Notes under the pieces: generated by a model | Database searches by the model: none | What the model was told of the DNA's origin: nothing | Seen by the model: the letters and a program-made list of their open reading frames with translations, nothing else | Shown here: positions 19,332 to 28,433 of the stretch, in pieces | How positions within the stretch are numbered: position 1 is the first letter of the stretch | Layout: every line of letters begins with the position of its first letter | Translations under genes and position numbers: made by a program | Source: a bacterium HR11 | GTDB lineage: Bacteria > Acidobacteriota > HRBIN11 | Assembly: GCA_002898535.1 (NCBI GenBank) | Contig: BEHN01000002.1 | Span: 124,001-188,000 of the forward strand | DNA: 64,000 bases | Direction: 5' to 3'

Positions 19332-20195
19332 ATGAGTTGGGTCGACTTGCATGTGCATTCCTTTCACAGCAGTGACGGTGATTGGTCCCCGGCGGCGCTG
19401 GTCGAGACGTTGGCCCGCCGGGGTGCCGCCGGCCTGGCCTTGACGGACCACGAGACGACGGCTGGCGTCCCAGAAGCCTTGGCGGCCGGGGCCGACCTGT
19501 CCATCACGGTCGTCCCCGGCGTCGAGATCACGGCCCTGGCCCAGAGCCGGGAACTCCATGTCTTGGGCTACTGGGTCCCCCTCGGAGACCCCGCCTGGGA
19601 AGCCCTCTTGCGGAAGGCCCGGGCGTTTCGATGGGAGCGGGCCCTTCAGCGCATCGAGCGCATCCGTCGGTGGGGTTACGAGATCGAGCCCGAGGAGGTC
19701 GGCTACGGGACCGACGAGCCGCCGCCGACGGGGCCCCGTCTGGCGCAGGTCGTCCTGCGGAAGCCGCAGAACTACGAGCGGTACCTGCGTCAGCACCCCG
19801 AGCGGGCCCACGCTTCCATCCCCCTGGAGGTCGCCTTTTACCGGGACGTGATCCGCGGGGAACCGGAGTCGGCCATCGCGGCCCTGCCGGTCGAGGAAGT
19901 CCTGGCCAGCCTGCAGGCCGTCGGGGCCGTGCCGGTCCTGGCGCATCCGGGGGCCTTTCACTTCTATGCCCCGGACGACCTGATCCGCTCCCTGGTCCCC
20001 CTGGGGCTTCGGGGGATCGAGGTCTTCAGCACGTATCACGACGAGGTCGAACGAGACCGACTCCAGGCCCTGGCGACTCGGCTGGGCTTGGTCATGACCG
20101 GGGGCTCGGACTTCCATGGGGCGACCAAGCCCCATGTCCAGTTAGGCAGGACCTATGGGGTCCCGGTCCATGTGCTGGACCGGCTCCGGGGGTGA
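19332..20195 (+). CDS. PHP-domain phosphoesterase (YciV/RNase AM-like)
   Basis: 287 residues from ATG 19332, which follows GGAGAGG. The four PHP metal-binding motifs are visible: DLHVHSFHSSDGDW near the N-terminus, LTDHETTAG, PVLAHPGAF and GGSDFHGATK. Relatives hydrolyse 3',5'-bisphosphonucleosides or trim RNA 5' ends. An upstream continuation of the frame encodes REP/W2 sequence and is excluded. No neighbour explains the substrate. Confidence 0.9.
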   Translation: MSWVDLHVHSFHSSDGDWSPAALVETLARRGAAGLALTDHETTAGVPEALAAGADLSITVVPGVEITALAQSRELHVLGYWVPLGDPAWEALLRKARAFRWERALQRIERIRRWGYEIEPEEVGYGTDEPPPTGPRLAQVVLRKPQNYERYLRQHPERAHASIPLEVAFYRDVIRGEPESAIAALPVEEVLASLQAVGAVPVLAHPGAFHFYAPDDLIRSLVPLGLRGIEVFSTYHDEVERDRLQALATRLGLVMTGGSDFHGATKPHVQLGRTYGVPVHVLDRLRG

Positions 20196-20398
20196 GGGTC
20201 CGGGACCTCGGGAGTTCGGGAATTCGGCAATTCGGCAGATAGGCCGGTGGACCATTTTCATCCAAGCTCCGCTCGTCGGAGAGCGGGCTCCAGGGCCGTT
20301 CGGCCCTCCGGGCGTCCGGCAGTCCCTGAACTGCCGAATGCTCGGACGGCCGTATTTTCCCGACCGGCCTATTCTACCGGTCGGGCATTTCGTGCATA
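20196..20398. repeat. Spacer with W1 words and a degenerate REP-C hairpin
   Basis: W1 units (CGGGAGTTCGGGAATT) at 20204-20240 follow the PHP stop. A degenerate REP-C palindrome (AGCTCCGCTCGTCGGAGAGC) lies near 20266. Reversed W1 words are near 20329-20345. No gene is seen. Confidence 0.5.
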
Positions 20399-22003
20399 AT
20401 GATCGTCTCGACCGGGGTTATGGACATGCTGGTCGTCGTCTGGGAAGTCGGTGGGAAGTCGCAACGCTTTCAGCTCGAGCGGTCCCCCGTCCGGGTCGGT
20501 CGGGCCCTGGACAACGATATCGTCATCCCCGACATCAGCGTCTCCCGGTACCACGCCGTCATCGTGCACGAGGACGGGCAGTGGGTCATCCGGGACATGG
20601 GGAGCCGCAACGGCCTTCGGGTCCAGGACCGATTCGTGACCGAGCACGTCCTCCGAGACGGGGAACAGGTCTGGCTGGGCAACGTGAGCCTGAACTGCGT
20701 GGCCCTGGCCGACGAGCGCATCGAATTCCAGGAGGCGCCCAGCCCGGAAGAGCCCGTCGAGGGAACGATCATCCGACCGGCGGCCGACATCGCCCTGGGC
20801 CGGGTCGAGGTCACGCCCCAGCTCCGGGCCCCGGCCCCGGCGGCGGAAGTCGACCTGATTTCCTCCCTGTTGGACGTCATTCAAAAGCTCTTGAGCTTGC
20901 ACTCCCTGGAAGACCTCCTGAACGCCTTTATGGACTTAGTCTTTGCCCACATCCCGGCCGAGCGGGGCTTCTTACTCCTATACGACGAACATCTGGGCGA
21001 ACTGGTCCCCCGGGTCGTCCGGTTCCGGCATCCCGGGGCCGAGGGCCGGATCGCCATCAGTCGGCACATTGCCCGGAAGGTCTTTGACGAACGGGTCGCC
21101 GTCCTGACGCTGGACGCCCAGGCCGACCCCCGGTTTGCCGGGGAGGCCAGCGTCATCATGCACGGGATCCGGTCCGTCATGTGCGCCCCCTTGTGGGCCC
21201 AGGACCGGTCCGTCGGGGTCATCTTCGTCGATACCGTCACCCGTACGGTCGGGTTCACGCAACAGCATCTCCAGATGTTCACCCTCATGGCCAACATGGC
21301 GGGGGTCGCCATCGAGCAGGCCCGCCTCCGGGCCTCGATCCAGCGGGAACAGGCCATCCGGGCCCGACTCGAGCGGTACCACTCCCCGGCCGTCGTCGAG
21401 CAGATCCTGGCCGACCGGGGTCGCATCACGCTCCTGGAGCCGCAGGAACGGGAGGTCACCGTCCTGTTTGCCGACATGGTCGGCTTTTCGTCCCGGGCCG
21501 AGACGATGGAGCCCAAGCAGTTGACGGCCCTCTTGAACGACTTTCTGTCGGAGCTGGTCGAGGTCGTCTTCGAGTACGAAGGGACCTTGGACAAATTTAT
21601 AGGGGACGCCGTGATGGCCTTTTTCGGGGCCCCCCGGACGCACGAAGACCACGCCCTCCGGGCCGTCCGGGCGGCCCTGGCGATGCGTCAGCGGATCCAG
21701 ACCTTCAACGAGCGACGCCACTTGACGCCGCCCGTGCAAATCCGGGTCGGCATCAATACGGGCAAGGTCGTCGCCGGGGACATCGGTTCCCCTCGCCGGG
21801 TCGAGTACACCGTCCTGGGGAATACGGTCAATGTCGCCTCCCGATTGGAGAACTTTGTGGCCAAGCCCGACCAGATCGTCATTTCCGAAGCGACTTACGA
21901 GCAGGTCCAGACAGCCGTCGAGGTCGTCGACCTGGGCTGGCTGGACCTCAAGGGCCTTCAGCAGAAGGTCCACGCTTACGAGCTGGTCCGACTGAAGGAG
22001 TGA
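20399..22003 (+). CDS. Class III adenylate/guanylate cyclase with FHA and GAF sensor domains
   Basis: 534 residues. Domain order: FHA (about 15-105: VRVGRALDNDIVIPD, VSRYHAVI, MGSRNGL), GAF (about 165-320: FAHIPAERGFLLLYDEH, SVMCAPLWAQDRSVGVIFVD), then a cyclase domain (about 355-530). The cyclase core has VLFADMVGFSSRAE with the metal Asp, FIGDAVMAFFGAP with the second Asp, and the transition-state region LGNTVNVASRLE. The purine-specifying residues were not resolved, so cAMP is the default guess. The start may instead be ATG 20420. An FHA input suggests control by Ser/Thr phosphorylation, and the gene precedes an HD-GYP gene. Confidence 0.9.
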   Translation: MIVSTGVMDMLVVVWEVGGKSQRFQLERSPVRVGRALDNDIVIPDISVSRYHAVIVHEDGQWVIRDMGSRNGLRVQDRFVTEHVLRDGEQVWLGNVSLNCVALADERIEFQEAPSPEEPVEGTIIRPAADIALGRVEVTPQLRAPAPAAEVDLISSLLDVIQKLLSLHSLEDLLNAFMDLVFAHIPAERGFLLLYDEHLGELVPRVVRFRHPGAEGRIAISRHIARKVFDERVAVLTLDAQADPRFAGEASVIMHGIRSVMCAPLWAQDRSVGVIFVDTVTRTVGFTQQHLQMFTLMANMAGVAIEQARLRASIQREQAIRARLERYHSPAVVEQILADRGRITLLEPQEREVTVLFADMVGFSSRAETMEPKQLTALLNDFLSELVEVVFEYEGTLDKFIGDAVMAFFGAPRTHEDHALRAVRAALAMRQRIQTFNERRHLTPPVQIRVGINTGKVVAGDIGSPRRVEYTVLGNTVNVASRLENFVAKPDQIVISEATYEQVQTAVEVVDLGWLDLKGLQQKVHAYELVRLKE

Positions 22004-22009
22004 GAAAAG

Positions 22010-22118
22010 GCAAGTGGGCAGATAGGCAGGTCGGCAGATGGGCAGGTAGTTGCCGGGAAATGGCCGATTCTCACACCCGACTTGCCCATTTGCTTATCTG
22101 CCGACTGCCTGACTCTTG
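22010..22118. repeat. W3 octamer tract as an inverted pair (large hairpin)
   Basis: Units of GGCAGGTC/GGCAGATA run rightwards at 22014-22054 and in reverse (CTTGCCCATTTGCTTATCTG) at 22080-22112. The halves are complementary over about 30 bases with mismatches, so an imperfect stem between the cyclase and HD-GYP genes is likely. It may act as a transcription attenuator; this is inference. Confidence 0.6.
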
Positions 22119-22127
22119 GGGGACGCC

Positions 22128-23942
22128 ATGAAGCGGCCGACTCGACGTGCGACACCCGGGCCGGGCCTTTCCATCGCCGGCCTGCTCATCACCGTCCTGA
22201 TCGTCATGAGCACGATCCCCCTGATGGTCGGGGCCCTCAAGATGATCGACGTGGGTGAAGAATTCCTGCGGGTCAAGATCGAGGAGCAACAGATCCAAGA
22301 GGCCGACCTGCTGGCGGCCGAACTCATCCGCCAGCACCAGATGGCCCAGGCGAGCCTGAAGGAGCTGTCGTCCGGTCTTCACTTCTTGATGATGTCGACG
22401 CTGACCCCCGAGGAGCGCAAGGAGCGGATCACGGCGGCCATCGAGGACGTATTCCGGCGGGTCCCCTGGCAGGCCTTGGAACTGCGGACGACCTCCGACG
22501 AGGTCTACCGCGTCCGCCCCGAGTCCATCCAGCAGATGGGACTCGGCCGGGCCTGGGAGACGACCTTTCAGCAGGCGCTCCTGAACGGGGAGGCGGTGGC
22601 CATCCTGCCGGCGGGCACCCGCTCGGACCTGGTCGCTCTGTACGGATACCGCTACGGTGGCGACGGGACGGCGACCGTCGTCGCCTTAGGGGCTCTTGAT
22701 ACCCGTCCCTTCCAGCGGGTCATCCTGCAACGACCCTCGCCGGGACGATACGTCTTCGTCCTCCAGAATGCGCCACCTTATCCGGTCCTCATCAGCAATG
22801 ACCCCGACCGAATCCCCGTCGGCCAGCCCCTCCATCCACCCCACCCCCTGGCGGGCAGTACGGTGCCCCTGAATCGGAGTTACACGGTCGCCTATGCGGC
22901 CAAGCCCGTCCGGGTCCTCGGGGCGGCCCGGCCCCTGCCCGAGCTGAATGCCCTCCTGATCGTGGAGACCGACATTCAGAACGCCCTGGCCGTCGTCCGC
23001 CAGATGGCCCGGACGGGCATCCAGTGGGCCGCCGGCGTCACGCTGATCACGGTCCTGCTGGCCCTGGCGGCCGCCCGCTTCCTGTCCCGACCGATCCGGA
23101 GCCTGGCCCAGACGACGCATCAGATCGCCGAGACCCGCAACTTTCATCAGCGCCTGCGAGTCCAGGGCCTGCAGGAAATCCGTATCCTGAAGGTCGCCTT
23201 CAACCGACTCCTGGACGAGATTCAGGCCTATGTCCAAAAGCTGGAAGACAAGGCCGAAGAGAACCGCCGACTGTTCTATGATTCCATCAAGATGCTGGCG
23301 GCGGCCATCGACGCCAAGGACCCCTACACGCGGGGCCACTCCGAGCGGGTCAGCCGTTACGCCCGGGCGATCGCCCAGTTCATGGATCTTTCCGAAGAAG
23401 AAATCGAAAAGGTCTACCTGGCGGGCCTCCTCCATGACGTCGGCAAGATCGGCATCCAGGACCGCATCCTCCAAAAGCCGGCCGCCCTGACCGACGAGGA
23501 GTACGAAATCATGAAGACCCACCCCGAGCGGGGCTACAAGATCATGAAGGAGATCAAACAGCTTGCCGACGTCGTCCCCGGCATGCGGTACCACCACGAA
23601 AACTGGGACGGGACGGGCTATCCCTTTGGCCTGAAGGGCGAGCAGATCCCCCTGATCGCCCGGATCGTCGCCGTGGCCGACACCTTCGACGCCATGACGA
23701 CGGACCGGCCGTATCAGCGGCGGATGCCGACCGAAAAGGCCGTCGAGCGGATCGTCATGCTCTCCGGCCGCCGATTCGACCCGAAGGTCGTCCAGGCCTT
23801 CGTCCAGGCCTATGAGCACGGCGCCCTCCAGGTCATCTCGGAGGCGGAGGCCCCCGAGTGGCTGGAGGCCATCGAGGTCCCCCTGGGGTCCGCCAACCCC
23901 GGCGGGTCGGAAGATCCGGCGGGGCGGGGCGGAGTCCGATGA
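22128..23942 (+). CDS. Membrane-bound HD-GYP cyclic-di-GMP phosphodiesterase
   Basis: 604 residues from ATG 22128 (GGGGGAC upstream). A first transmembrane segment (about 16-38) is followed by an extracytoplasmic sensor region of about 270 residues, a second membrane segment (about 305-325), a HAMP domain (FLSRPIRSLAQTTHQIAETR) and an HD-GYP domain (about 400-570). The latter has HSERVSRYA, LLHDVGKIGIQD, HPERGYKIMK, YHHENWDGTGYPFGLKG and VADTFDAMTTDRPYQRRMP, so the metal and GYP residues are intact. It degrades c-di-GMP in response to an unknown periplasmic signal. Confidence 0.93.
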   Translation: MKRPTRRATPGPGLSIAGLLITVLIVMSTIPLMVGALKMIDVGEEFLRVKIEEQQIQEADLLAAELIRQHQMAQASLKELSSGLHFLMMSTLTPEERKERITAAIEDVFRRVPWQALELRTTSDEVYRVRPESIQQMGLGRAWETTFQQALLNGEAVAILPAGTRSDLVALYGYRYGGDGTATVVALGALDTRPFQRVILQRPSPGRYVFVLQNAPPYPVLISNDPDRIPVGQPLHPPHPLAGSTVPLNRSYTVAYAAKPVRVLGAARPLPELNALLIVETDIQNALAVVRQMARTGIQWAAGVTLITVLLALAAARFLSRPIRSLAQTTHQIAETRNFHQRLRVQGLQEIRILKVAFNRLLDEIQAYVQKLEDKAEENRRLFYDSIKMLAAAIDAKDPYTRGHSERVSRYARAIAQFMDLSEEEIEKVYLAGLLHDVGKIGIQDRILQKPAALTDEEYEIMKTHPERGYKIMKEIKQLADVVPGMRYHHENWDGTGYPFGLKGEQIPLIARIVAVADTFDAMTTDRPYQRRMPTEKAVERIVMLSGRRFDPKVVQAFVQAYEHGALQVISEAEAPEWLEAIEVPLGSANPGGSEDPAGRGGVR

Positions 23943-24265
23943 GAACCCCCGACTCCCGACGCCGGACCATTCGCCATGCGCCGATGGATCGGGGCGTCGC
24001 CGTCCCGACGTCACGGAGCTTGGAAAACCGTCCCTCTCGAAGACTCGGGGCGGGCCGAATCTACCGGGATTCTTACGGGCCGAACCGTTCTGCGGGGAGA
24101 TGCAGTCGGGGCCGCGGGGGGTCCCCTCCCCCGACACCGGGACGGACTGGACGGGACTCGGATGAGAATGTAAGCTTACCTGATATGGATACGTCCACCA
24201 TCGCCGGTGGTGGGGCGATTACCAAGTGCCACCGCTACCCTGCGGGGTAAACAGGAAGGGACCGG
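23943..24265. repeat. Spacer with a diverged REP-A copy and a hairpin-rich leader
   Basis: A REP-A copy in minus orientation occupies about 24020-24094 (GGAAAACCGTCCCTCTCGA, ending in CGAACCGTTCTGCGG). From about 24178 to 24262, ahead of the receiver gene, there are possible stems: CACCATCGCCGGTGGTG, GGTGG/CCACC around a 15 nt loop, and TACCC-TGC-GGGGTA. AGGAAGG then precedes the ATG. I cannot assign it to a riboswitch class. Confidence 0.4.
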
Positions 24266-25600
24266 ATGCAACGGATTAAAGTGCTCCTGGCCGACCGGAG
24301 CACGACCATCCAACGCATCGTCAAGCTGACCCTCGAGGGGGAGCCCATCGAGGTCATCGTGGCCAGCACCGGCCGGGAGGCCCTCGAAAAAATTCGGTCG
24401 GAGCATCCGGACGTGATCCTGGCCGACACCCGCCTGTCCGAGATCGATGGATTCCAGATCTGCGAGACCCTCCGGAAGAATCCCGACTGGATCCTGATGG
24501 CCGACACGCCGGTCCTCCTCATGACGGGCATCTACGACACGATGGAGGGCCGCCGGGAGGAAATCGAACAGCGTCTCCGGGCCGTCGGGGCCGACGGCCT
24601 GATCGTGAAGCCTTTCGACCCCAAGGAGCTCGTCCAGCGCATCATGGAGCTGGCCCGTCAGCGTCCCCGTCTGTTCGAAGAAGAGGAAGGTCTGCCTGAA
24701 ACGCCGGTCGCCGGGGCCGTCGAGGCGACCCTGGAAGAACTGGAACAGGTCATGGGGGGGCCCGAAGTACCGTCGCCCGCCCGGTCGGACCTGGAGGAAC
24801 GGACCGTCCTCCTATCGCCGGAAGAACGGGACCTGCTGTTGGGCCTGGAGGCTGAGAGTGTCGTCCAGCCGACCGAGGTACCGGCGTCGGAAATTTCCCC
24901 CGAGGAGTTAGAAGCCCCGAGTCCGGCCGAGGGCCCTTCGCCGTCTCGGTACGAGCCTCCGACCCAGCCGGGCGCGCCGGTCTTCGAGTCGGCAGTCGCC
25001 CCGGCGGGACCCGGCGTTCAGGTCTCCGAGGAGGCCATCTTCCTCATCGAGGAGGCGGCGCCGCCTCCGGTGCCGACGCCGCTTCCGAAAGAGGAAGAGG
25101 CCCCGTTCCTGGTCTGGGAGGAGACGCCGACGGAGGTCGCCGCGCCGGCGGCCGAATGGGGCGTCGGTGAGGCCGAAGGACTGCCCGCCGAGACCGCGAT
25201 CCTGCAGACGGCCGAGCCCCTGGGGGAACAGATCGCGACGGCCCTCGCGGCGGAGGTCCCCCTCGAAGAGGAAGTCGAAGAGCCGATCTTGCTGGAGGCC
25301 GCCAGCGAGGTCGTCGAACCCCTCGTCCCCCCGGCTTACGAAGAAGCCCCCGTGCCGCCGCCCGGACTCCCCGAGGCCCCCGGTGCCGGCTGGACACCGG
25401 AGCCGACCGCGCGACCCGTCGCCGTCGACCCGGCGGAGGTCGCCCGCCGGATCGTGCAGGACCCGGAATTCATCCAACGGGTCGCCGAACGGGTCGTTCA
25501 GCACCTGTCCCGGACGACGCTGGAGGACATCGCCTGGCAGGTCGTGCCCGAGCTGGCCGAGCAGTTGATCCAGAAGCGTCTGAAGGAAAAGGGCCTGTAA
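24266..25600 (+). CDS. Response-regulator receiver protein with long acidic/proline linker and conserved C-terminal helix motif
   Basis: 444 residues. Receiver domain 1-130: early acidic site in LLADRS, phospho-acceptor Asp in VILADTRLSEIDG and Lys in IVKPFDPKEL. Residues about 140-385 are low-complexity, rich in Glu, Pro, Ala and Val. The C-terminal 60 residues form helices (RIVQDPEFIQRVAERVVQHL, then DIAWQVVPELAEQLIQKRL), resembling the tail of acidobacterial/deltaproteobacterial receiver-linker proteins known to me only as hypothetical. It probably works as a protein-interaction output. It follows the HD-GYP gene on the same strand. Confidence 0.8.
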   Translation: MQRIKVLLADRSTTIQRIVKLTLEGEPIEVIVASTGREALEKIRSEHPDVILADTRLSEIDGFQICETLRKNPDWILMADTPVLLMTGIYDTMEGRREEIEQRLRAVGADGLIVKPFDPKELVQRIMELARQRPRLFEEEEGLPETPVAGAVEATLEELEQVMGGPEVPSPARSDLEERTVLLSPEERDLLLGLEAESVVQPTEVPASEISPEELEAPSPAEGPSPSRYEPPTQPGAPVFESAVAPAGPGVQVSEEAIFLIEEAAPPPVPTPLPKEEEAPFLVWEETPTEVAAPAAEWGVGEAEGLPAETAILQTAEPLGEQIATALAAEVPLEEEVEEPILLEAASEVVEPLVPPAYEEAPVPPPGLPEAPGAGWTPEPTARPVAVDPAEVARRIVQDPEFIQRVAERVVQHLSRTTLEDIAWQVVPELAEQLIQKRLKEKGL

Positions 25601-25654
25601 ACCCTCTCGGAGCGCAGGTTGACCGACCTGCGACGACCAAGGAGGGGTGTACCT

Positions 25655-28309
25655 GTGTCGCTTCCCAAGGCTTACGACCACCGCGCGTTGGAAACCCGGT
25701 GGCTGGAACGATGGGCGGACCACGACCTCTTCCGGGTCGAGACCCCGACGACGCCCGTCGAGCGATTCGTCATCGTGATCCCGCCGCCCAACGTGACGGG
25801 CACGCTTCACATCGGCCACGCCCTGAACAACATCCTGCAGGACATCTTCATCCGATGGGCCCGTATGCGAGGCCGTCGGGCCCTGTGGGTCCCCGGGATG
25901 GACCACGCCGGCATCGCCACGCAGAACGTCATCGAGCGTCAGCTCGCCCGGGAGGGCAAGACCCGTTTTGACATCGGGCGGGCGGCCTTCGTCGAGCAGG
26001 TCTGGCGGTGGAAAGAAGAGTACGCCCACCGGATTCGGACCCAGCTCCGGCGGCTGGGGGCCTCCTGCGACTGGTCCCGGGAGCGTTTCACGATGGACGA
26101 CGGCTTCAGCCGGGCCGTCCGATATGCCTTCGTGCGATTGTACCGGGAGGGCCTCATTTACCGGGACCACTACATCATCCACTGGTGCCCCCGGTGCCAG
26201 ACGGCCCTGGCCGACCTGGAGGTCGAGTACCACCCCGTCCAGGGCAAGCTCTACTGGCTCCGCTATCCCCTCGTCGACGGGACCGGCCATGTCGTCGTGG
26301 CCACGACCCGGCCCGAGACGTTCCTCGGCGATACGGCCGTCGCCGTCCACCCGGACGACGAGCGCTACCGGGGCCTCGTCGGCCGCGAGGTCGAGCTCCC
26401 CATCGTCCGCCGCCGGGTCCCTATCATCGCCGACGAGGCCGTCGACCCCGAATTCGGCTCCGGGGCCGTCAAGGTCACCCCGGCCCACGACCCGACGGAC
26501 TTCGAGATCGCCCGTCGGCATGGCCTCCCGGCCGTCGAGGTCATGGACGAGACGGCCCACATGAACGAAAATGCCGGTCCTTACCGGGGCCTGGACCGCT
26601 TCGAGGCCCGCCGGCGCATCGTCGAGGACCTGACCCGGCAGAACCTCATCGAGCGGGTCGAGGCCTACCAGTATGCCGTCGGCCACTGTTACCGGTGCGA
26701 CACGGTCGTCGAGCCCCGGCTCTCCTGGCAGTGGTTCGTCCGGATGAAGCCCCTGGCCGAGCCGGCCATCGAGGAAGGCCTTCGGGACCGGCCCCGGTTC
26801 ATCCCGCCCAACTGGAAGACGACTTACCTCGACTGGCTGTACCGCATCCGGGACTGGTGCATCTCCCGCCAGATCTGGTGGGGTCACTCGATCCCGGCCG
26901 CCTACTGCGACGCCTGCGGGACGACCCTCGTCGATGACCCCCTCCCGAAGACATGCCCCGGCTGTGGGCACGCCGAGCTTCGGCCGGACCCGGACGTCCT
27001 GGACACCTGGTTCAGCTCGGCCCTCTGGCCCTTTGGGGTCTTCGGATGGCCCGACGAGACGCCCGACCTGCGGGCCTTCTATCCGACGGACCTCCTCGTC
27101 ACGGGCTTCGACATCATCTTCTTCTGGGTCGCCCGGATGGTCATGATGGGCCTTCACTTCACGGGCCGGGTCCCCTTCCACGAGGTCTACATCCACGGCC
27201 TCGTCCGGGACGAGCGGGGCCAGAAGATGAGCAAGACCCGGGGCAACGTCATCGACCCGATGGACATCGTCCAGGACCTGGGAGCCGACGCCCTGCGCCT
27301 GACGATGGCCCGCCTGGTCGCCCCCGGGACGGACATGCCCTTCTCCCGCCAGCAGGCCCAGGGCTACCGCACGTTCATGAACAAGCTCTGGAACGCCACC
27401 CGCTTTGTCCTCCTCCAGTTCGAGGCCCGGGAGACGGCCCCGCCCTTGCCGCCGGCCGAGGAACTGGACGTCTTCGACCGCTGGATCCTGACCCGCCTCG
27501 ACGAGACCGTCCAGAGCGTGACGGCCCACATGGAGGCTTACGAGGTCAACGAGGCGACCCGAAAGGCCTACAACTTCTTCTGGAACGACTTCTGCGACTG
27601 GTACATCGAGGCCACCAAGCTCGACTTCCAGGAAGGCCCCCAGACGCCGGCCGCCCGCCGTCGCAAGGCCGTCCTCGTCCACGTCCTGGACACGAGCCTG
27701 CGGCTCTTCCATCCCTATATCCCCTTTGTCACCGAGGAGCTCTGGAGCCATCTCCCCCTGGCCGAACGGCCGACGGCCTTCCTGGCCTCCGCCCCCTACC
27801 CCGTCCCGAATCTGGCCCGCCGGTGGCCCGACGACGCCGCCTTCGTCGACCGCCTGTGGGCCATCGTCTCCAAGTTCCGTCAGATCCGGGCCGAGCTCAA
27901 CGTGCCGCCGGCGGCCGAGCTCCGGGGCCGCCTCACGCCGGCCGCCGACCCGGCCCTCACGGACCGCCTGGCCCGGCACGCCGGGATGGTCCGATTCCTG
28001 GCCCGGCTGAGCGACCTCGAGATCGGGCCCGTCCGGCGCCTCGCCGGCTGGGTCTATGACACCCTCGGGGACCACGAACTCGAACTGGAGGTCGCCCAGT
28101 ACATCGACTTGGAGCGGGAGCGCCAGCGGCTTCACCGGGAGATCCAGCGGCTCGACCAGCAGGTTCAACACCTGCGCCAGCGCCTCGAGAGTCCGGCCTT
28201 CGTCGAAAACGCCCCGCCGGCCATCGTGCAGGAGACGCGGGACAGGCTGGCTCAGTTGGAAGACCAGCGAAGCCGGATCCAGCGATACCTGGCGGACTTG
28301 GAACGGTAG
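25655..28309 (+). CDS. valS: Valyl-tRNA synthetase
   Basis: 884 residues from GTG 25655, which is preceded by AGGAGGGG; the frame is open to 25619 without a better start. Class I motifs: PPPNVTGTLHIGHALN (HIGH) and GQKMSKTRGNVIDP (KMSKS). The CP1 editing domain contains TTRPETFLGDTAVAVHP. The anticodon-binding domain and a C-terminal coiled-coil arm (YIDLERERQRLHREIQRLDQ) are complete. It charges tRNA-Val and edits Thr-tRNA. The zinc-like pairs WCPRCQ and CDACG are also present. Confidence 0.97.
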   Translation: MSLPKAYDHRALETRWLERWADHDLFRVETPTTPVERFVIVIPPPNVTGTLHIGHALNNILQDIFIRWARMRGRRALWVPGMDHAGIATQNVIERQLAREGKTRFDIGRAAFVEQVWRWKEEYAHRIRTQLRRLGASCDWSRERFTMDDGFSRAVRYAFVRLYREGLIYRDHYIIHWCPRCQTALADLEVEYHPVQGKLYWLRYPLVDGTGHVVVATTRPETFLGDTAVAVHPDDERYRGLVGREVELPIVRRRVPIIADEAVDPEFGSGAVKVTPAHDPTDFEIARRHGLPAVEVMDETAHMNENAGPYRGLDRFEARRRIVEDLTRQNLIERVEAYQYAVGHCYRCDTVVEPRLSWQWFVRMKPLAEPAIEEGLRDRPRFIPPNWKTTYLDWLYRIRDWCISRQIWWGHSIPAAYCDACGTTLVDDPLPKTCPGCGHAELRPDPDVLDTWFSSALWPFGVFGWPDETPDLRAFYPTDLLVTGFDIIFFWVARMVMMGLHFTGRVPFHEVYIHGLVRDERGQKMSKTRGNVIDPMDIVQDLGADALRLTMARLVAPGTDMPFSRQQAQGYRTFMNKLWNATRFVLLQFEARETAPPLPPAEELDVFDRWILTRLDETVQSVTAHMEAYEVNEATRKAYNFFWNDFCDWYIEATKLDFQEGPQTPAARRRKAVLVHVLDTSLRLFHPYIPFVTEELWSHLPLAERPTAFLASAPYPVPNLARRWPDDAAFVDRLWAIVSKFRQIRAELNVPPAAELRGRLTPAADPALTDRLARHAGMVRFLARLSDLEIGPVRRLAGWVYDTLGDHELELEVAQYIDLERERQRLHREIQRLDQQVQHLRQRLESPAFVENAPPAIVQETRDRLAQLEDQRSRIQRYLADLER

Positions 28310-28433
28310 AATTCGCTTCAAAATTCCTTTTTCCCGCAAGCCCGTCCTGCAATCCCGGCTTCTCGGTCTTCCGCCTCTCCCGGGACCTGGGACCGGACGG
28401 CCCGACTGCCCTATCGTCCCCCGGCCCCGAACC

